A stretch of 64,000 bases of DNA from Neospora caninum Liverpool (GCF_000208865.1 NC_018396.1:3219101-3283100), one strand, 5' to 3'; positions 50,301 through 63,311 are shown, counted from the first letter of the stretch. The notes: a model not told the origin generated them from the letters alone. Numbers and translations: made by a program.

Positions 50301-51398
50301 TCCACCTCTACAATATATACAAGCATATGCAACCATATATATATATATATATATGTAGATGCACAACAGTTGCGGCATTTTGGACCCCAAATATGTTGAC
50401 AAAAAGAGGCAGATTAGTTGAAGAAAAGAACAAATCGGAGCAGCTCAGTGGCTGCATTTCCAAATCCGAGATTCGCAGTCTGTTGGAACACGAAATTGCG
50501 ATGGGGTGAGAACCAAAGAGTCCTCCAGGAAAAATGTCTCTCGTTCAGACGCACGAATCCGCACACGTCTCAGCAGCCCGTCCCTTTCGGTGCATCTTGC
50601 CTCTGAACATGCATTTGAACTTGAGTGGTATTTTCTAGCACGTGGTGCGGTGTTGAAAGGAATGACATCGAAAACCAGCGGTTTGTTGGGATTTATGCCA
50701 TCCCAGAGAAGCGTCCGCCCGGCGAGACTCGAGAAAACCCGGTCCCCCGACAGCCCAAAAAAGATATCTGCCCAAACGCCCACATGTGCACATTTCGACA
50801 GACACTCGAGAAACTTGAGAGAACCCCTCGCAGGGTCTCCCACTCGCAATTTGCCTCGACGCAAAAACGACCTAACCGATCCAGGCTGCCCTCTACGCGA
50901 TCGACGAGAGGGCCTGTGCGCGAGCCCCCCTGCATGCACCGATCTCTGATTCGTCGGCGCTTTCTAGCGTTGGAGAACTCGCACGCACGGCAGTACCACT
51001 GAAAGAACGAGACCGGCTGAAAAAGAGCGACGAGTTCGCCCCCCTGCACACAGGAGATGAGCCCGAGCCCCGGCGGGGGTTTCCGCCTCGACTTGCCAGA
51101 GCGTTTTACCGGTTGTGTGTGTCCCAATCTCGGAGACAAGCGCGCGACGCCAACTTACCAGGAAGAAGCCACCCAGACCGGTGCGGACGTAGCTGAGACG
51201 ATGACGATCGTTCCGCTCGTAGCCTGCAAATTTTTTCCGTTCCTCCTCTGTCAGAACTTCCCAGTTGGTGTACGGTTTGATGCGCTTCAAGGAACGAAGA
51301 GCCAGAACGGCGCAGAAGGCCATGTAGGCTAGAAGGCAAAAGAGCAAGCAGCCACACAGCGCGGAGTCGCCTCGAGAGAAACCCTCAAAGTTCGCCAT
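46752..51398 (-). CDS. Lysophospholipid acyltransferase, PlsC/LPCAT-LPEAT type
   Basis: Transfers acyl chains from acyl-CoA to a lysophospholipid; membrane-bound, probably ER. Exons 51159-51398, 50080-50137, 49731-49794, 49300-49400, 48892-48995, 48501-48548, 48043-48128, 47774-47859, 47083-47243, 46752-46910 give 368 residues in phase. The N-terminus has a membrane segment (CLLFCLLAYMAFCAVLAL), and a second (IVAFSLLIS) follows a conserved GGFFLLPWR stretch. The catalytic HX4D motif NHVSCLD (184-190) is formed across the exon 5/6 junction. ECIYVDRES and FPEGTTTNG (260-268, formed across exons 8/9) are the second and third family blocks; QFRRGGF follows. The intron after exon 7 appears to be GC-AG. 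The chosen end reads through a GTAAGA at 46805 because FADIVRSVQAE continues the family pattern. The substrate (PC, PE or PA) cannot be told. Confidence 0.87.
47299..47328. repeat. (AT)n microsatellite, acyltransferase intron 8
   Basis: Pure AT tract between exons 8 and 9. Confidence 0.95.
47651..47672. repeat. Second (AT)n microsatellite, acyltransferase intron 8
   Basis: Short AT tract in the same intron as the tract at 47299. Confidence 0.95.
49159..49181. repeat. (AT)n microsatellite, acyltransferase intron 4
   Basis: AT tract between exons 4 and 5. Confidence 0.95.
50335..50354. repeat. (AT)n microsatellite, acyltransferase intron 1
   Basis: AT tract in the roughly 1-kb first intron, which otherwise shows no exon-like frame. 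Confidence 0.93.
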
Positions 51399-54300
51399 CG
51401 TTTCTGAGCTGGAAGGCGGAGACCGCGAAAGTTCCAACACCCGGACAAGGAGACGCCGCGGGGAAGGGGCGCATGCGGTGAAAACTCCGGACCTGAAGGG
51501 CGGGCGGCGACTGGGAGAACCAGGAGTGGGAAGAGGGAGACGCCAAGCGTAGATACGCCGCGACAATTGGAGATGGAAAGGGTTGAGACCGTGCACCGAG
51601 TTAGGACGGCTTTGCCGGCGAGGAAGTCGGACGGGAATGGGCAGTTGGCAAGGCAAAAAGAAAACGCGCGAGACGGATCGAAGAGGCGCGCCAGAACAGC
51701 AGAAACGGAGAGAGCTGGAAAGAACAGAGCACGGGGCTCCAATTACCACGCTTCGAAGAAGACGTAAACGGGTAGCTTGAAGAGCCAAGCCCAGGACGAA
51801 GAAGGGCTTCGTCGTTCCCCAGAATCGAAGAAAGCCGCGAAAATGAAAAGCAGTCGCATTTATCCAAGGCGGCTCTCGACCCGAGGGGAGACCGAACGAA
51901 GACACAGAATGTGTTAGGACGTCGAATCGGAGACGCTCCTGAACTACACTCCATATACACGCGGAGTTTCGCCTCGTCTGTATCACTGCAACTACACTTT
52001 GGGCTTCGAGGAACCTGGGTCACATCTGCTGCTCAATCCCCAGGAGCGCAGGGCCGCAACAGGTTTCTAAAGAAGGAAAGCTAGATACACGCTGTCTCTC
52101 CGAATACACTCAGATGTGCGTTTCCGCACCTATGCAGACTTGAACGTCTGTTGCAAGAGTTAGAACATATATGGCTTTAAATAGCTGTAAAACAATAACC
52201 ATACCTGTACCCACACACGTGGAATTCCACACGGGTGTGTACGTACACTCTGTTTAAGTTGGCAGAAGCGTGTGGAAAAGTCAGAGGACCTGCTGCGGTT
52301 TCCCTTCCAAGTCCAGCTTCAACGGCAGATATGCCCACAGCTACCGAGTTTTGTGCAGGTATGAGCTCGGCACGAGGAGAAAAGACAAGGCTAAAATCGA
52401 TGCATGCACAGATGAATGCCTCTACGCTTTCGTTTACGACTCTAAAACGGCCAACGTTCCGCTAAAAAAAACAACAAAGCGGACCAACTATGCGGCGCGG
52501 GACGCGTGCGACCTCAAGAGGAGAAAGAGACGGAGATGAGCCGGAGGCGCACAAAAACGTTTCTCTTCTACGGCTTCGAGATACATGTCCCGCTGAGCAG
52601 AGGAAACAGACACGAAAGGAGACGGAAAACTCCGCCAAATGGTGTTCGTTAATTTTAGAGAAGGCAGCAAAAGATACCCAACAGACCTCCTCGAAAGCTC
52701 GAGGCACGGCTGCCCCGCTGGATGATGAGAGTCTCAGGCGTGTGGACAGAACAACAGATGTATGGACACAAACATGAACCGTTTTACGAATGGATGCTGT
52801 GCTTCTGTTTGCTCTTTTTTCTCTCGAGGACGAGCGGCACTTGATTGTGAGACATGAAAGACCCCAAAACGGACGGGGGCTACTGGAGGTAGTCGCGCGG
52901 CGGTTCTCTGGTTTATTATTTCACCTAGAAAACACCGGAAAATATACGACGGATTTTCGCCTCTCGGGAGATCTAACCGCGTACAGCCGACTTACGAAAA
53001 CCCCGTCGCTTCTTATGGGCCAATAAGCATCTCTGCATGCAGCCTCGAGTGGAAAAGACGAGCAGTCGTAGAGACAGCCAGCTGGAGACAGGTGTCGGCT
53101 GTCCATGATGGAAGGGGAAAGGGAAGGGACTCGGTGAGAAACGGGGGCAGGTTTTGTGGATTTACATGGAACGCTAAAAACACCCTTATAAGGAGGTAGC
53201 TCATCCGTATACCCCTTCGTATTTTCGCGCCTGTATTGGGCACGTCTACCGACGAGTGCCCTGTGTGAAGACTCGGTCTCTGGCGACGACCGTGGCTGTT
53301 CGAAGAGGAATCAAAAACAAATCGACAGAACGTCACGGACTGCCAGTTTTGGGCCTCATCTAGATGAGACAGGCACATTCAACGAATGGTAGTCTCCCTC
53401 GCTGTGTGTCTGAAGCACACGTGTTGCGGGGTAGCGCTCGACGAGGCACCGGGAAAACCACGGACGGTTTGAGGGATCGGATAGCGTCTACACACACTGC
53501 CAGATGTAGAGTTCAAGTGTCTGTACTTTCTCTGCAAATCGGTTCGCCTCCCATCTGCTGTTTGGGTGCCTCCAGAAAACTGCGGGTGACCGCTCTCTAG
53601 TTGGGAAGATAGCCGCTTAGGGAAAATGCGAGAACTCGATGTCGTTTAAAATCGGGTGCCGCACTTCCTCAGGCCGTGGAGAAAACGAGGCACAGCGTTG
53701 TTAGGATGCACATGATTTGCGGAGCAACGCGCAAGTGAACTGATCGTTGTTTGCGACAACCACAGCGTGAAGGACGGGGAAACTGCCAGCAATGTGATGT
53801 GCCGCCGTATAGGCCAATGGGTGTAGACGGAGAGTACAAAGCTATATACGTATATATATATATATATATATATACATTTGCATATGCATATAGATGATAT
53901 AGGACTATGCCCAGGATGATGCGGGAGTTTAGTATGCAGGTCTGCAGTCTGTAGTGGCAGAGACGGCTGGCACAACTAGACGATGTGCTCTTTTGCCCGC
54001 ATCATGTTTTAGCTTGGAATAGCTCGAGAGAGCTGTGAAGGAAGGTAACACCCTGCAAGACTGTGCAGCAATACCATAAAGTGTGCGGGATTTCGTATAG
54101 CCCATACCAGAAGGGAAACACACGTCACAGCGGTGTTCCCCAGTGCTTTGCCGTGCATATCTTTTCAGAGAAAAAGTCGGCTGCAGAAGGCGCCGCCGGC
54201 CACAGCGTCTCGATCTCAGCCACGATCACTAATTTGTAAGACGTCGATCGCGAGAGCGGGAGTTCCGTCCTTCATTGCATATTAACTTCCTCTGCTGTCG

Positions 54301-55587
54301 TTGCCGAGACGTGAACGAGAAGGGACGTTGTGTTTGCCGACTTTCTCGCCACTATCAGCGCTTACCAAGCAACTGTTTCTTTATAAAACGCCGTTACGCT
54401 TGCGGCATTCACCGTACGAAGGAAACTGGATGACGCGCGGGGACGGAATGGCTAGTGAGGGCACCCTTCTAGTTCTGGAAAAGCGTTGGGGAAAACACAG
54501 AAACAGTTCCGGCATCTTCTGTAGGCGTGGTACGGAAACGAAACAAAAATTTGAATAAATTTCACGAGAATCATTAAGCTGGACCCTAAACCACTCCTCT
54601 GCGTTCACCGATTTTCGCGAGTTCTTGGGTTACAAAAGCCAAGTGGGCCATCCTTTTTTGGCAAGTAGCAGATTACAGACACTGGCTGGGAGCCCTTCCC
54701 AGTAAGCAGCGCGCGTTCCAGCGGATTATAGACACCTTTCCGTCACGCCATTTCCAGTGATCAACTCTTGCACAGTTTCATTGCTGCTAGTGTTTCGCGT
54801 TTTTTAAATGGGTCACGCGGGAGTTCCTGGACGAAGACCGCACATTCGCGCTCGTGCGAATCCAGGCGAAATTGGCACATGCCGCACAGGGATGATATGT
54901 CATGTTCGGACGAAATGACCTGAAAGCCTTTACGGCATGCTGGCGGCCGACACTGCGCACGGGAAACAGCAATGTCAGTGCGGTTTGAAAGGAGGGAAAC
55001 CTCAAAAGTCATTTAAGAAAACCGCGTTCGCTCCGGTGTGTGTTATTCGTCACGCAGATGTGCAAGGTTTCCGAAGAGAAAGGGGCGCGTAAGCTCGAGT
55101 CCCACAAAGAACCGTAGTTTGTGGTCTTTTTTGTCGATCGTTTGCTTCGTGTCGCGCCACTCCTTCAGTCGCTTTCATGTCTCTTCGAACAGGCGATCCG
55201 AGCCAAAGCTCCAAAGCCCTCAGCCGCCGCCAGGTCGCTCGTGCTGAACCGACTCTGTTGGGTCTTCACACGCCTGCGGCAGCTGGAAGGTTCAGTTGGC
55301 ATCTCGGGAATTTGTTTTCTGCATGTCTCTGTTCCCTCAAAAATGCTGGACCTGATCCTTGACTACTCCCTGTAGTGTGCGACTGCCTAGATGTGTATCC
55401 GTCTCTTCTGTATAGTTTTTCCACCTACCAGAGAGTTTATCGCGTACACGACGACTTCGGCGTGGCCGCTGCGAGTGCCCTCTCCCTTTCCTCCGTCACC
55501 TCACGCTTTTCCGGAGTGTCGGTCTTGTTGACGAGCATCTTTCCCTCTTTCAGGGCCCGCTCTGGCGCTGCTGCGCACGTCTCGCTG
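51399..55587. other. Divergent intergenic region (acyltransferase / DUF7164-like gene)
   Basis: 4.2 kb between divergent starts, expected to hold both promoters and 5' UTRs. The frame of the downstream gene is open back to 55375 but has no ATG before 55588, so that stretch is probably 5' UTR. An (AT)n tract lies at 53850-53874. Small ORFs here show no recognised motif. Confidence 0.5.
53850..53874. repeat. (AT)n microsatellite, intergenic
   Basis: Pure AT tract in the divergent spacer. Confidence 0.95.
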
Positions 55588-58500
55588 ATGGCCGGCAGAG
55601 GGTTCTCTTTTTTCAGAGAGGATGAAGAGGCGAGTTCGCTTCCCCGACGGAGTCGCATCTCCCGTCTTTTTGCGTTGCCTTGTCTTCGCTTGATCGTGAG
55701 GAAGTTCCCTCGGTGCGGTTCACCAGCGTTTTGCGTTGCGTCTTGCGCTCTAGGATGCAGCCTTGTTCTGCTCTTTTGCACGTACGTCAACGTCTTCGCG
55801 CTTACGCGATTTCTCGCCGCTGCTCCGGAAGATCTGTTTTCTCTCTCGACGAACTGGCTTCCGTCCCTGAACAAGCAAGGGATCTTCAGCAACCTGCTGG
55901 CTTCTCGAGATGAAGAAGCTGCTTCCTCTGCGGTGGACCTGTCGAAGAAAACTGGAGTCCTTTTCGTCCTCGACGACCGACTCCTCGCCTGTCCCTGGCA
56001 AGTGCGGCCCGGCCGCGAGAGGAGAAACCGGAGGTCTGTTGGAACAGGGTCGGCGACGGAGGAAACGAACAGGGAAGGAGAAAAAAGGAGCTCCGCGCCA
56101 GAGAGCGCAACCAAGCGCGCGTCGACCGGACTCAACAGATGCTGTACACTGTCGCCTGCGGTCTTTTTCCATCTCGGACCTGGAAAGAACGAACCGCCTT
56201 CTCTCGACTTCTCCACGGACCTCGACGCCGTCTGCAACCTCGTTCGCGAGGAGGAACACGAACGCGACCACACGGCACATCTCCTGTCGCCTGGTTCTCC
56301 GTTCTCTTCTTTTCCGTTTCCCAACGAGAAAAACAGAGAGAACGTCTCTGTGTCTGTGCCGACTCCGGCGGTTTCCCAGTTTGCAAGTCCAAAACACTCC
56401 CTCATTTCTTCTGCGTTGTCTCTCTGGCCTCCCCCCGTGTCAGTCGCGTACACCGCCGCCGTTCTCGCACGTTTGCGCGCGAGTTTGCCTTCCCAGAAAG
56501 GCAGCTCCAGCGTCCTTTTGCCAGGTGTCGACTACCCTGCAGCCCGCGCGTTTATGCTCTACGTACCTCGCCCCGCAGAACCAACTGAGCAGTCCATGAC
56601 GCAGATCGACCAGGCGTTTGGGTTCATCGAGTCATGGAGGTACACTTTCTCTATCTCCCAAAACGAAAGGAAGGAGAGCGTTGTTCTTCCCGACAGTCGC
56701 CTGCCTCCAGGATTCAGTACCGATCCGCTGACGGGCGAAAACCTCTTCTTCTCGCCGACAGACCCCAAGAAAAAACGATACGGCAAGAAGGACAGGACCA
56801 CCCGCGATCGCTGGCGCCCGCTGCTGGTCCGAACGAACGACAGCGGCGACGCACACAGCACTGAAGCCAGCGAAAAGAGAGAGTTGAACACCCCCTCGAA
56901 ACCCTCCCTGCATGGCGTCAGTCCACGAAAAGCTGCAGCTCCTCCTGCTTCCTTTCGCGCTCCTTCCTCTCCGGTTTCTGTCTCCTCTGCGACTGTCTCG
57001 GCAGTCGCCGCCCCACGGCAACCTGCGGCGAGAGGAGCGTTCGACGAAAGAACAGCTGAGGAAGGAAGCGGATTGCATGCAGACTCGGATTTATCTGCTC
57101 TCTTCGAAGAACAGCCGGACTCCAAGGGAGCAGTCGGCAGCCTCACCGCTCTTAAGACGCCAGTTGTCAACGACGTCCTCCTGGTGGTTGATCCTCGCGT
57201 GCCGCGACCGCTCCTCCCGTGGGTGTGCGACGAACTCGAGGACTTGGGTGGCCTCGCCGGCATGCGCCTCGACCTTCAACGAAGACTCGAAAGAGGCCTT
57301 TCTCTGCGGCGAACACGAGCCCAGACACCGCGCGCTCCAAACGCTGTCAACGATGCGGGAGTCCGAGAGGTGGAGAACGGCCGCGGAGGAGAGGAAGAAC
57401 ACAGAGGAGAGGAAGGCCGCAGAGAAGATGTGGTGCACGAGGTCAAGGGGGAGAAGCAGGGCGAGAGAAGTTTCGCCGCTTCCCACGGAGTTTCTGGGAA
57501 TAGTGGTGACGTAGAGAGAGAAGACCAGCACCGATGCATCATTGTGCGCGTGTTGCTGGATGAAACTCAGGAGAATCCGTCGTGGAAGCTGAAACATCCT
57601 GCTATGCACTCTGTGAGTGCGCTCACGCACCCCACTGTGGCCTGGCTCCTGGGGCAGTACGACCTCGGCATGCGCAGCGACAACGACGCGTTTTTGTCGC
57701 CTGCACTGCTCCGCAATGAAGACACGCCGTGGATCCAGGGAGTGAAAGAGACAGGCGAAGTCGAGTTCGCCTTCATCACCGGCTGGGGAGGGTACAACTC
57801 GGAAACAAATCGAAAAGTCCTGCCCGAGTACTCGCGCGTCCTCAAATTGCGGCACCAACGCGTACACAACATTGGCAGCACGTGGTACGGCCGACCCAGC
57901 GACATCGTCAGGGCTGCGAGGCTCACAGTCAAAGTAAGAAGAAAGGAGTTTGTAAGGTCTCGCCTCACATTTCCTTACCGATATATGCACGCATCGTACG
58001 TCATTTACGTGCACATGTATATACATGCATTACGTGACGTACGATGTGTATGCATGCATGCATGATTATGTACTTATGTGTATATATTTGTACGAAAACT
58101 GCACATAGCGTGGATACTGGACCACATGCTGCTTTTCCACGACGCTCTCTATGAGCCTCGTTGGGGGAATCGGAAACTGAAGCCTGTAGAGAGGCGATGC
58201 TGGATGCCCCCGACTGTCCCGAGCATCAAACAAGCAACATGAATCACACATGCATTTGCATACACATCTCTGCGCTTATGGACACGCAAATGTAGGTTTT
58301 AATTATATATCTTCGTCCTGACACCAGCCCGCGTATACATTTAAGTCCGCATATATAGTGTGTTGGAGCAGAATCTTCACATCCCCCTTCAAACACTCCC
58401 AGGTTGAGGAAAGTATATCTGTACAATGTGAAAGTGGAAACGCAGGAGACCCGACTGCCTCAACAGAAGCCACATCCTTGTGTGTATACAAACACGAAAG

Positions 58501-60707
58501 CGTGTAGCTAAATCCCGGGGTTTTTGCCTCAGAGTAATTGATCTTTATTGTGCACGTGGGACTGCTTGGTGTTTAAGAAGGGTTGTGCCTTTTGATTTTG
58601 CCGTCCGTTTTCCCTTGTCCCGAGTGTCTTTTCTCCTGCTCTAGGTGGGGACCTTCCTAATGAACTCGGACCCCGTTTTCGTGCGAATGGACGGCGAATG
58701 GCCTGTTTGGTATCGAGGCGTCCTGCTCTTGTACGCCGCAGAAATTGCAGTTAACCACCTTATCGACAAGCATCGACTGTTTGTCAGAAAGGACCTTCTT
58801 GACACATGTGAGAACTCGTTGCAAGTCGTCTCTGAGGGTGTCGAGACAGGGGGAACGACAAGCACGCCCTTCATCTGCATGCAAACATCCGTTAATACAT
58901 GTCCGCATATGTCTATTAAACATGCAGAACTACAACTTGCACACCGGTAACTTTGCTGATGTGCTTGCTTGTGTGGAGTGTATGTATCTCTGGCATCTCT
59001 CGTAGATCCGTATCTGTTCAGATTTATACATGTATTTCTTCTCTTTTTTCGGGGACAGTTTTGTAGTCTGCACATACGTTTTCCGGTTTCGTGCGTTTGT
59101 GAAAACATCTACACACTGTTTTGCGTTCCTTTTCGAAGGGGCTCCTTTGTTTGTTCACCCCGCGCCTCGCTGCGTTCCGTGCCTCCGCATTCGCCGGTTT
59201 TCGAGTTCTGGGTATGATGCTTCTGCGGTTGTCCCTGTGTCTCCCAGCTGCGTCGGAAGCGATTCTGTGGACCTCTTCCCCAGGACTGCACATCCATTGC
59301 TGGCACACCCCGGACTTTTTCAGCAAACACAAATTCGGAGACGGCGCCTACAACGAATCCCTGCTGTTTCACTCTCCGCAGTTCGACTTCGAAGACGTGC
59401 GTTGGTACTCCTTCGTGAACGCGAGCAACGGGAAACACAGGCGCCAGCTGCAGCTCCAGGAGGAAGTCAAGGTGAGAAACAAGGGCGTCTTTAGCACCAA
59501 CGCTCACCATGGACACATCAATAACATGGAAAATGCAACATCCAAATAGGCACCTCCACACACGCATGTGCATATATATTCACATACATATTACATATGT
59601 CTGTTTAGATATACAGGCCGACATATAGGGGAAGAGACAGATGTCGACACAGGGTGTTGGCTCAGACATTTAGACGCATAAAGCTGTAGATCTACAGAAC
59701 GCGGACTCGACCAAAAGCCTCTGCTGCGTAGCTGTGGCCCGAGTAGGGAGGGATATACGCTTTTGTGGAAATCAATATACCCATATATATATATATATAT
59801 ATATAACTATATATAACTATATATTTGTGTTTAAGAGACAAAGGAAAGATGTCTGGCTGTGGATTGGCTGCATTGTCCGCGTTGCAAATCTCTTGTCTGT
59901 GTGTTCTGTCGGCTGTCGCCCTCGCGCCTGGTCATTCCTTCTCTCGGCCGTGTTTGGGGTGTTCCATTCGTTGAATTGCAGCGCTTTGGCAAGCTCCGTT
60001 TTCGCAAGGACACTTTCGCGCCTCTCTCGTGGCTTCTCGACGCTGTCCTCGTGCAGGTGTTTTCGCTTTGCCCTAGGGAGAAGCCGCACGCAGTGAAGGG
60101 CGGGAAACTGTGTTGTAAATACCAAGCCCTGTGTCCAATGCAAACGCAGACTCCCGGCGAAACGTGCTGCAGTTTAGGAGATGCCGCCGTCTGTGTCCTT
60201 CCGCCATGCAGCGGTGAGAGCGAAACGAGAATTCTCTCGGGCGACACCCGCTGCTGACTGCAGCCCAAAAAACGCCTCACCTATCCGTTTTGACGCCAGG
60301 AGGGAAATGTGCGTCTCGGTACGATAGATGTACGTCAATAGTGATATACCACTTGCGTATATATATATATATATATATATATATGCGTATATACATCTAT
60401 ATATCTATATCTATATGTATCCGGTTGCATAGGTGTACAAACATGTGTTTATGCATGTACAGAGATGAATACTTGCAGGCATGCTTGACTTGAATTACGA
60501 GTGTCAGTGTGGCCTCTATGTTTGCCTTATGTTTCTCTCTCAGATTGGTCTTCTCGAGAAGCCGGTCTCGCAGATTTAGTTGCGACGGCAAGAGCCGGTC
60601 TTCCCCCCAGTGCCGAGATCGGCGCGACTCTCTTTTCGAACTCAGCTCCGCTTGGGTCAGTTGCAAGCGCGTTTTCGCCTGAATCCAATGTATTGTTTAA
60701 TGCATAA
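55588..60707 (+). CDS. Type II membrane protein with DUF7164-like (probable glycosyltransferase) domain
   Basis: Exons 55588-57933, 58645-58807, 59248-59471, 60057-60213, 60544-60707 join in phase to 1017 residues. The first in-frame ATG is at 55588. A basic cytosolic tail (about 1-42) and one membrane helix (about 46-72, FCVASCALGCSLVLLFCTYV) give the topology of a Golgi enzyme. A long low-complexity stem, rich in Ser, Arg and Glu, runs to about residue 640. The conserved domain starts near HPTVAWLLGQYDLG, with an acidic D698-N-D700 that could bind metal as a DXD motif. It continues through HNIGSTWYGR, the GEWPVWYRGVLLLYAAEIA block and HIHCWHTPDFFSKHKF. I recall this pattern from DUF7164 proteins of algae and stramenopiles; function is inferred. 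Exon 4 is Cys-rich (GGKLCCKYQALC), and exon 5 has a plain end. The 3' exons may be alternatives to those downstream. Confidence 0.72.
59783..59823. repeat. (AT)n-rich microsatellite, DUF7164-like intron 3
   Basis: AT tract followed by two imperfect ATATAACTAT units, between exons 3 and 4. Confidence 0.93.
60358..60383. repeat. (AT)n microsatellite, DUF7164-like intron 4
   Basis: AT tract followed by degenerate ATCTAT units to about 60418, between exons 4 and 5. Confidence 0.93.
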
Positions 60708-61411
60708 ATAATCCACATGGACAATCATATCATGCATATGAGTACGTTATTATGCGCGTGCATCAGTATACGTGGTCTAGACTTTGAAGCTTTTCTACCG
60801 GATCGTGTTACGCACGTCTCGGGAGTTTGTCGGGAGCTGGGACCAAATTCGTGTTCAGATGCATTCGCATATCCATACACCCAAATGTATGTATATATTT
60901 CACAAGCACATCTGCAGGTTTTTGTTGCTTCGACCGTGTGAGTAAAAGTGTCTAGGCATACTTCCATGTATATCTCTATATACACATATGCATATATAGG
61001 TGCCTACATGTAAATGTAGTTACCCAATGCCCACTCTGTCTTTGCGTGACTACCTATTTATTTATCAGTTGTATATGCATGTTTATACGAAGCATGCTCA
61101 CTGCGTACGTGAAGAAGGATGCGAGCGGAACAGCTGGGCCCGTGGATCCCGCGGTTCTTGTCCTTTTTCGTCCCCGTTGCGTGCAGAAGGGAAGAAAGTG
61201 GGGGGGAGAAACAACCTTCCGGCAGCATCAGCGCGGCCCCAACTCGGTCAACTCCTAGCAGCTTTCAGGGCCTTATGACCCTTCGTAAAAAATTGACACT
61301 GGAAAACTTCTTGTAGATATGTCCTGCATATTGGTCTACGCTCCCCAATGGTATCTAAACAGAAAGTGCTGGGCGTTGGCGGATCAGGTAACTTCCTTTT
61401 CTGCTGCAGGG

Positions 61412-61573
61412 GGAAAGGATAACCGCATGTGCTGTCAACTTGCACAGTCGGGTCTCCACCCGAACTGTCGAGTGGCTTCCTGCTTCGCAAACGTGCAGCT
61501 ACTTCTGGCGTTAACGTCGCTGCTACTTCCTCTAAACGTGACGAATATGCGCAGCCTTCGTGCGTCTACATAA
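61412..61573 (+). other. Candidate Cys-rich exon
   Basis: Follows CTGCTGCAG. Read with an incoming single base it encodes GKDNRMCCQLAQ.. with CC and further Cys, then a hydrophobic run (VQLLLALTSLLLPL), to a TAA at 61573. It echoes the GGKLCC pattern of exon 4 of the DUF7164-like gene, whose donor phase would fit. It could be an alternative last exon or chance. Confidence 0.25.
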
Positions 61574-61577
61574 CCAT

Positions 61578-61579
<2 letters not shown>

Positions 61580-61615
<36 letters not shown>
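61580..61615. repeat. (AT)n microsatellite
   Basis: Pure AT tract immediately after the candidate exon that ends at 61573. Confidence 0.96.
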
Positions 61616-61618
<3 letters not shown>

Positions 61619-62429
61619 CGTAATGTGCCGTGCAACCGTAGTGTTTATGACTTTGGGGTGTCTAAAGTGGGATGTCCTGCCTTGCGCGGTAACCTACAGA
61701 CGGTCTTGTGTCTTTCCGCTTCTTCTTTTAAGGGTTTTCTGATTAGAGACCGTTCACTTTCGGCTCCGATGTAATATCCAAATAAAACACTATATTTGCA
61801 AAACCCTTCTAGGTGAGCAGCACAACTACGCTCGCATTAGCATTGCAACTAGGGTGTAGACAGCCCGTGTAATACGGTGGACGCGGCGCCGTGCGTTGAT
61901 TGCCGTAGATTTTGCAGGTTAAACAGTGACTAAAATATCGAGCAACGGCAGCGCTCCCCACTTTTGAAATGTGTCTCTGACGAATGGGGACAAAGCCACA
62001 CATTTCGTACAGTTAGAGTGTGCTTGGGCTGATGAAGTTTTCCCTTTTCGCCCTAGCCCTGTTAACCTTCCCGCTGTGGGCACTAGATTTTATTCGGCGC
62101 TCCACCGCCTAGGCATTTTGTCGAGGCGTTATGGTCGCTTCATGTTCTCAACAAAAAGCTCAGACAGACAAGAACGGTCCTTCGCTCTCGGAGATACGAT
62201 TGTGTGCTTGCTTGTGTTACCGGTGTTCGCTTTCGCCCGGAAGGTGGAAAAAACTGAAAACTGAGGCGTCGACACTCGACTCGCACAAAACACCCCTCGC
62301 CGGTTTCGTGCTGATGCCATCGATCCATAAGAGAGGCAACAGGCGTACCTATGACCCCGGTACGCAGAAAGGACTCTGTAGATATCCATACCTCCATTTT
62401 GTCTCGAGAGCTATTCTGACGATGTTCAG

Positions 62430-62685
62430 CTGCGTTTCCGACCCGGGCATGTGTTCAGGGGAGGCTCGTGACGTCCAGGCCGGTTGCTGGCGCGGCACAA
62501 ACTCCTTCCCTGCAGGCCAAGGGCCCATTAAACGATTCGAATTCCACTCCAACACACTTGCACAGACATGGAAGTGCATTCCTCCGCTCGCGTACGCCCG
62601 CACGTATTTCCTGACGCTTTTTGCGGTAGGGGTGCGGAGCAACAGGGACAGCCCCATTGCCAGGGAGGGTCCGCAAGAAGTTTGA
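62430..62685 (+). other. Candidate Cys-rich terminal exon
   Basis: After GATGTTCAG at 62429 the frame reads CVSDPGMCSGEARDV.., with four Cys and a KRFEFHSNT..KC stretch, and stops at TGA 62685. It faintly recalls small disulfide-rich inhibitor domains (DPG.C then aromatic-rich FxF) but lacks the full Cys set. It needs an incoming two-base phase, which a GTCAGT donor inside the last DUF7164-like exon (near 60655) would supply. Confidence 0.25.
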
Positions 62686-63311
62686 CTAACGGCCGCGCCG
62701 CGGTGGAAACCGCGGAGGCACGAACGCAAACGTCACAAGCGATAGGATCGAATGTGTTCTTCCCTCGAAATACAAGTTGACAGTCATGTCTAAAAAGGGC
62801 AATTTTGGGCTGAACGAACGTGTACTTTAGCGACGGCGTTCAGTTCGCTGTCTCGACTCTTCTTGAACGCACCCGGACGCTGAGAGCTGCAACGGGAAAA
62901 TACCTATGCATGCATGAATCTTTTTTATAATTAAGCGTATATATACATGGGTAGTTGAAAATACAAGGAGAATTCGTAAAGACTCGCCGGCAAATCGACT
63001 CTACGGATACACGCCCCGGGAGAGTTCTGTGGTCGCCCGAAGTCTATTTTGATCGAAACTGCAACTCAGACCCGACACGCCCGTATGCAGCAGAAACGGA
63101 ACCACACTTGTTCAATCTGTCCACATTCGAATCCCGCGGGAGCCCAGAAAAACGAGTGCACAGGACAAACTGGGAAAAGGCCGGCGTACTGCAGCGGTGC
63201 GACACTGAAAGCTACGCAGAGCAGCCGCGACTGTCATCATTCGTACACATCAATAAGCAGACGCACGCATAGAAACGGCACGCGTTTCCACGTTGTTCTA
63301 CAGACATGCAC

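Noticed and set aside
52790..53026. ATG-initiated 78-codon plus-strand ORF in the divergent spacer
   Set aside because: Mixed composition, no motif, no splice partner; not distinguishable from chance.
55437..56453. 338-codon minus-strand frame opposite the DUF7164-like stem
   Set aside because: Arg/Ser-rich antisense of a low-complexity stem. The plus strand has the membrane helix and the conserved domain continuing in phase.
57091..58026. 311-codon minus-strand frame opposite the conserved DUF7164-like domain
   Set aside because: The opposite strand encodes the conserved motifs; this one encodes none.
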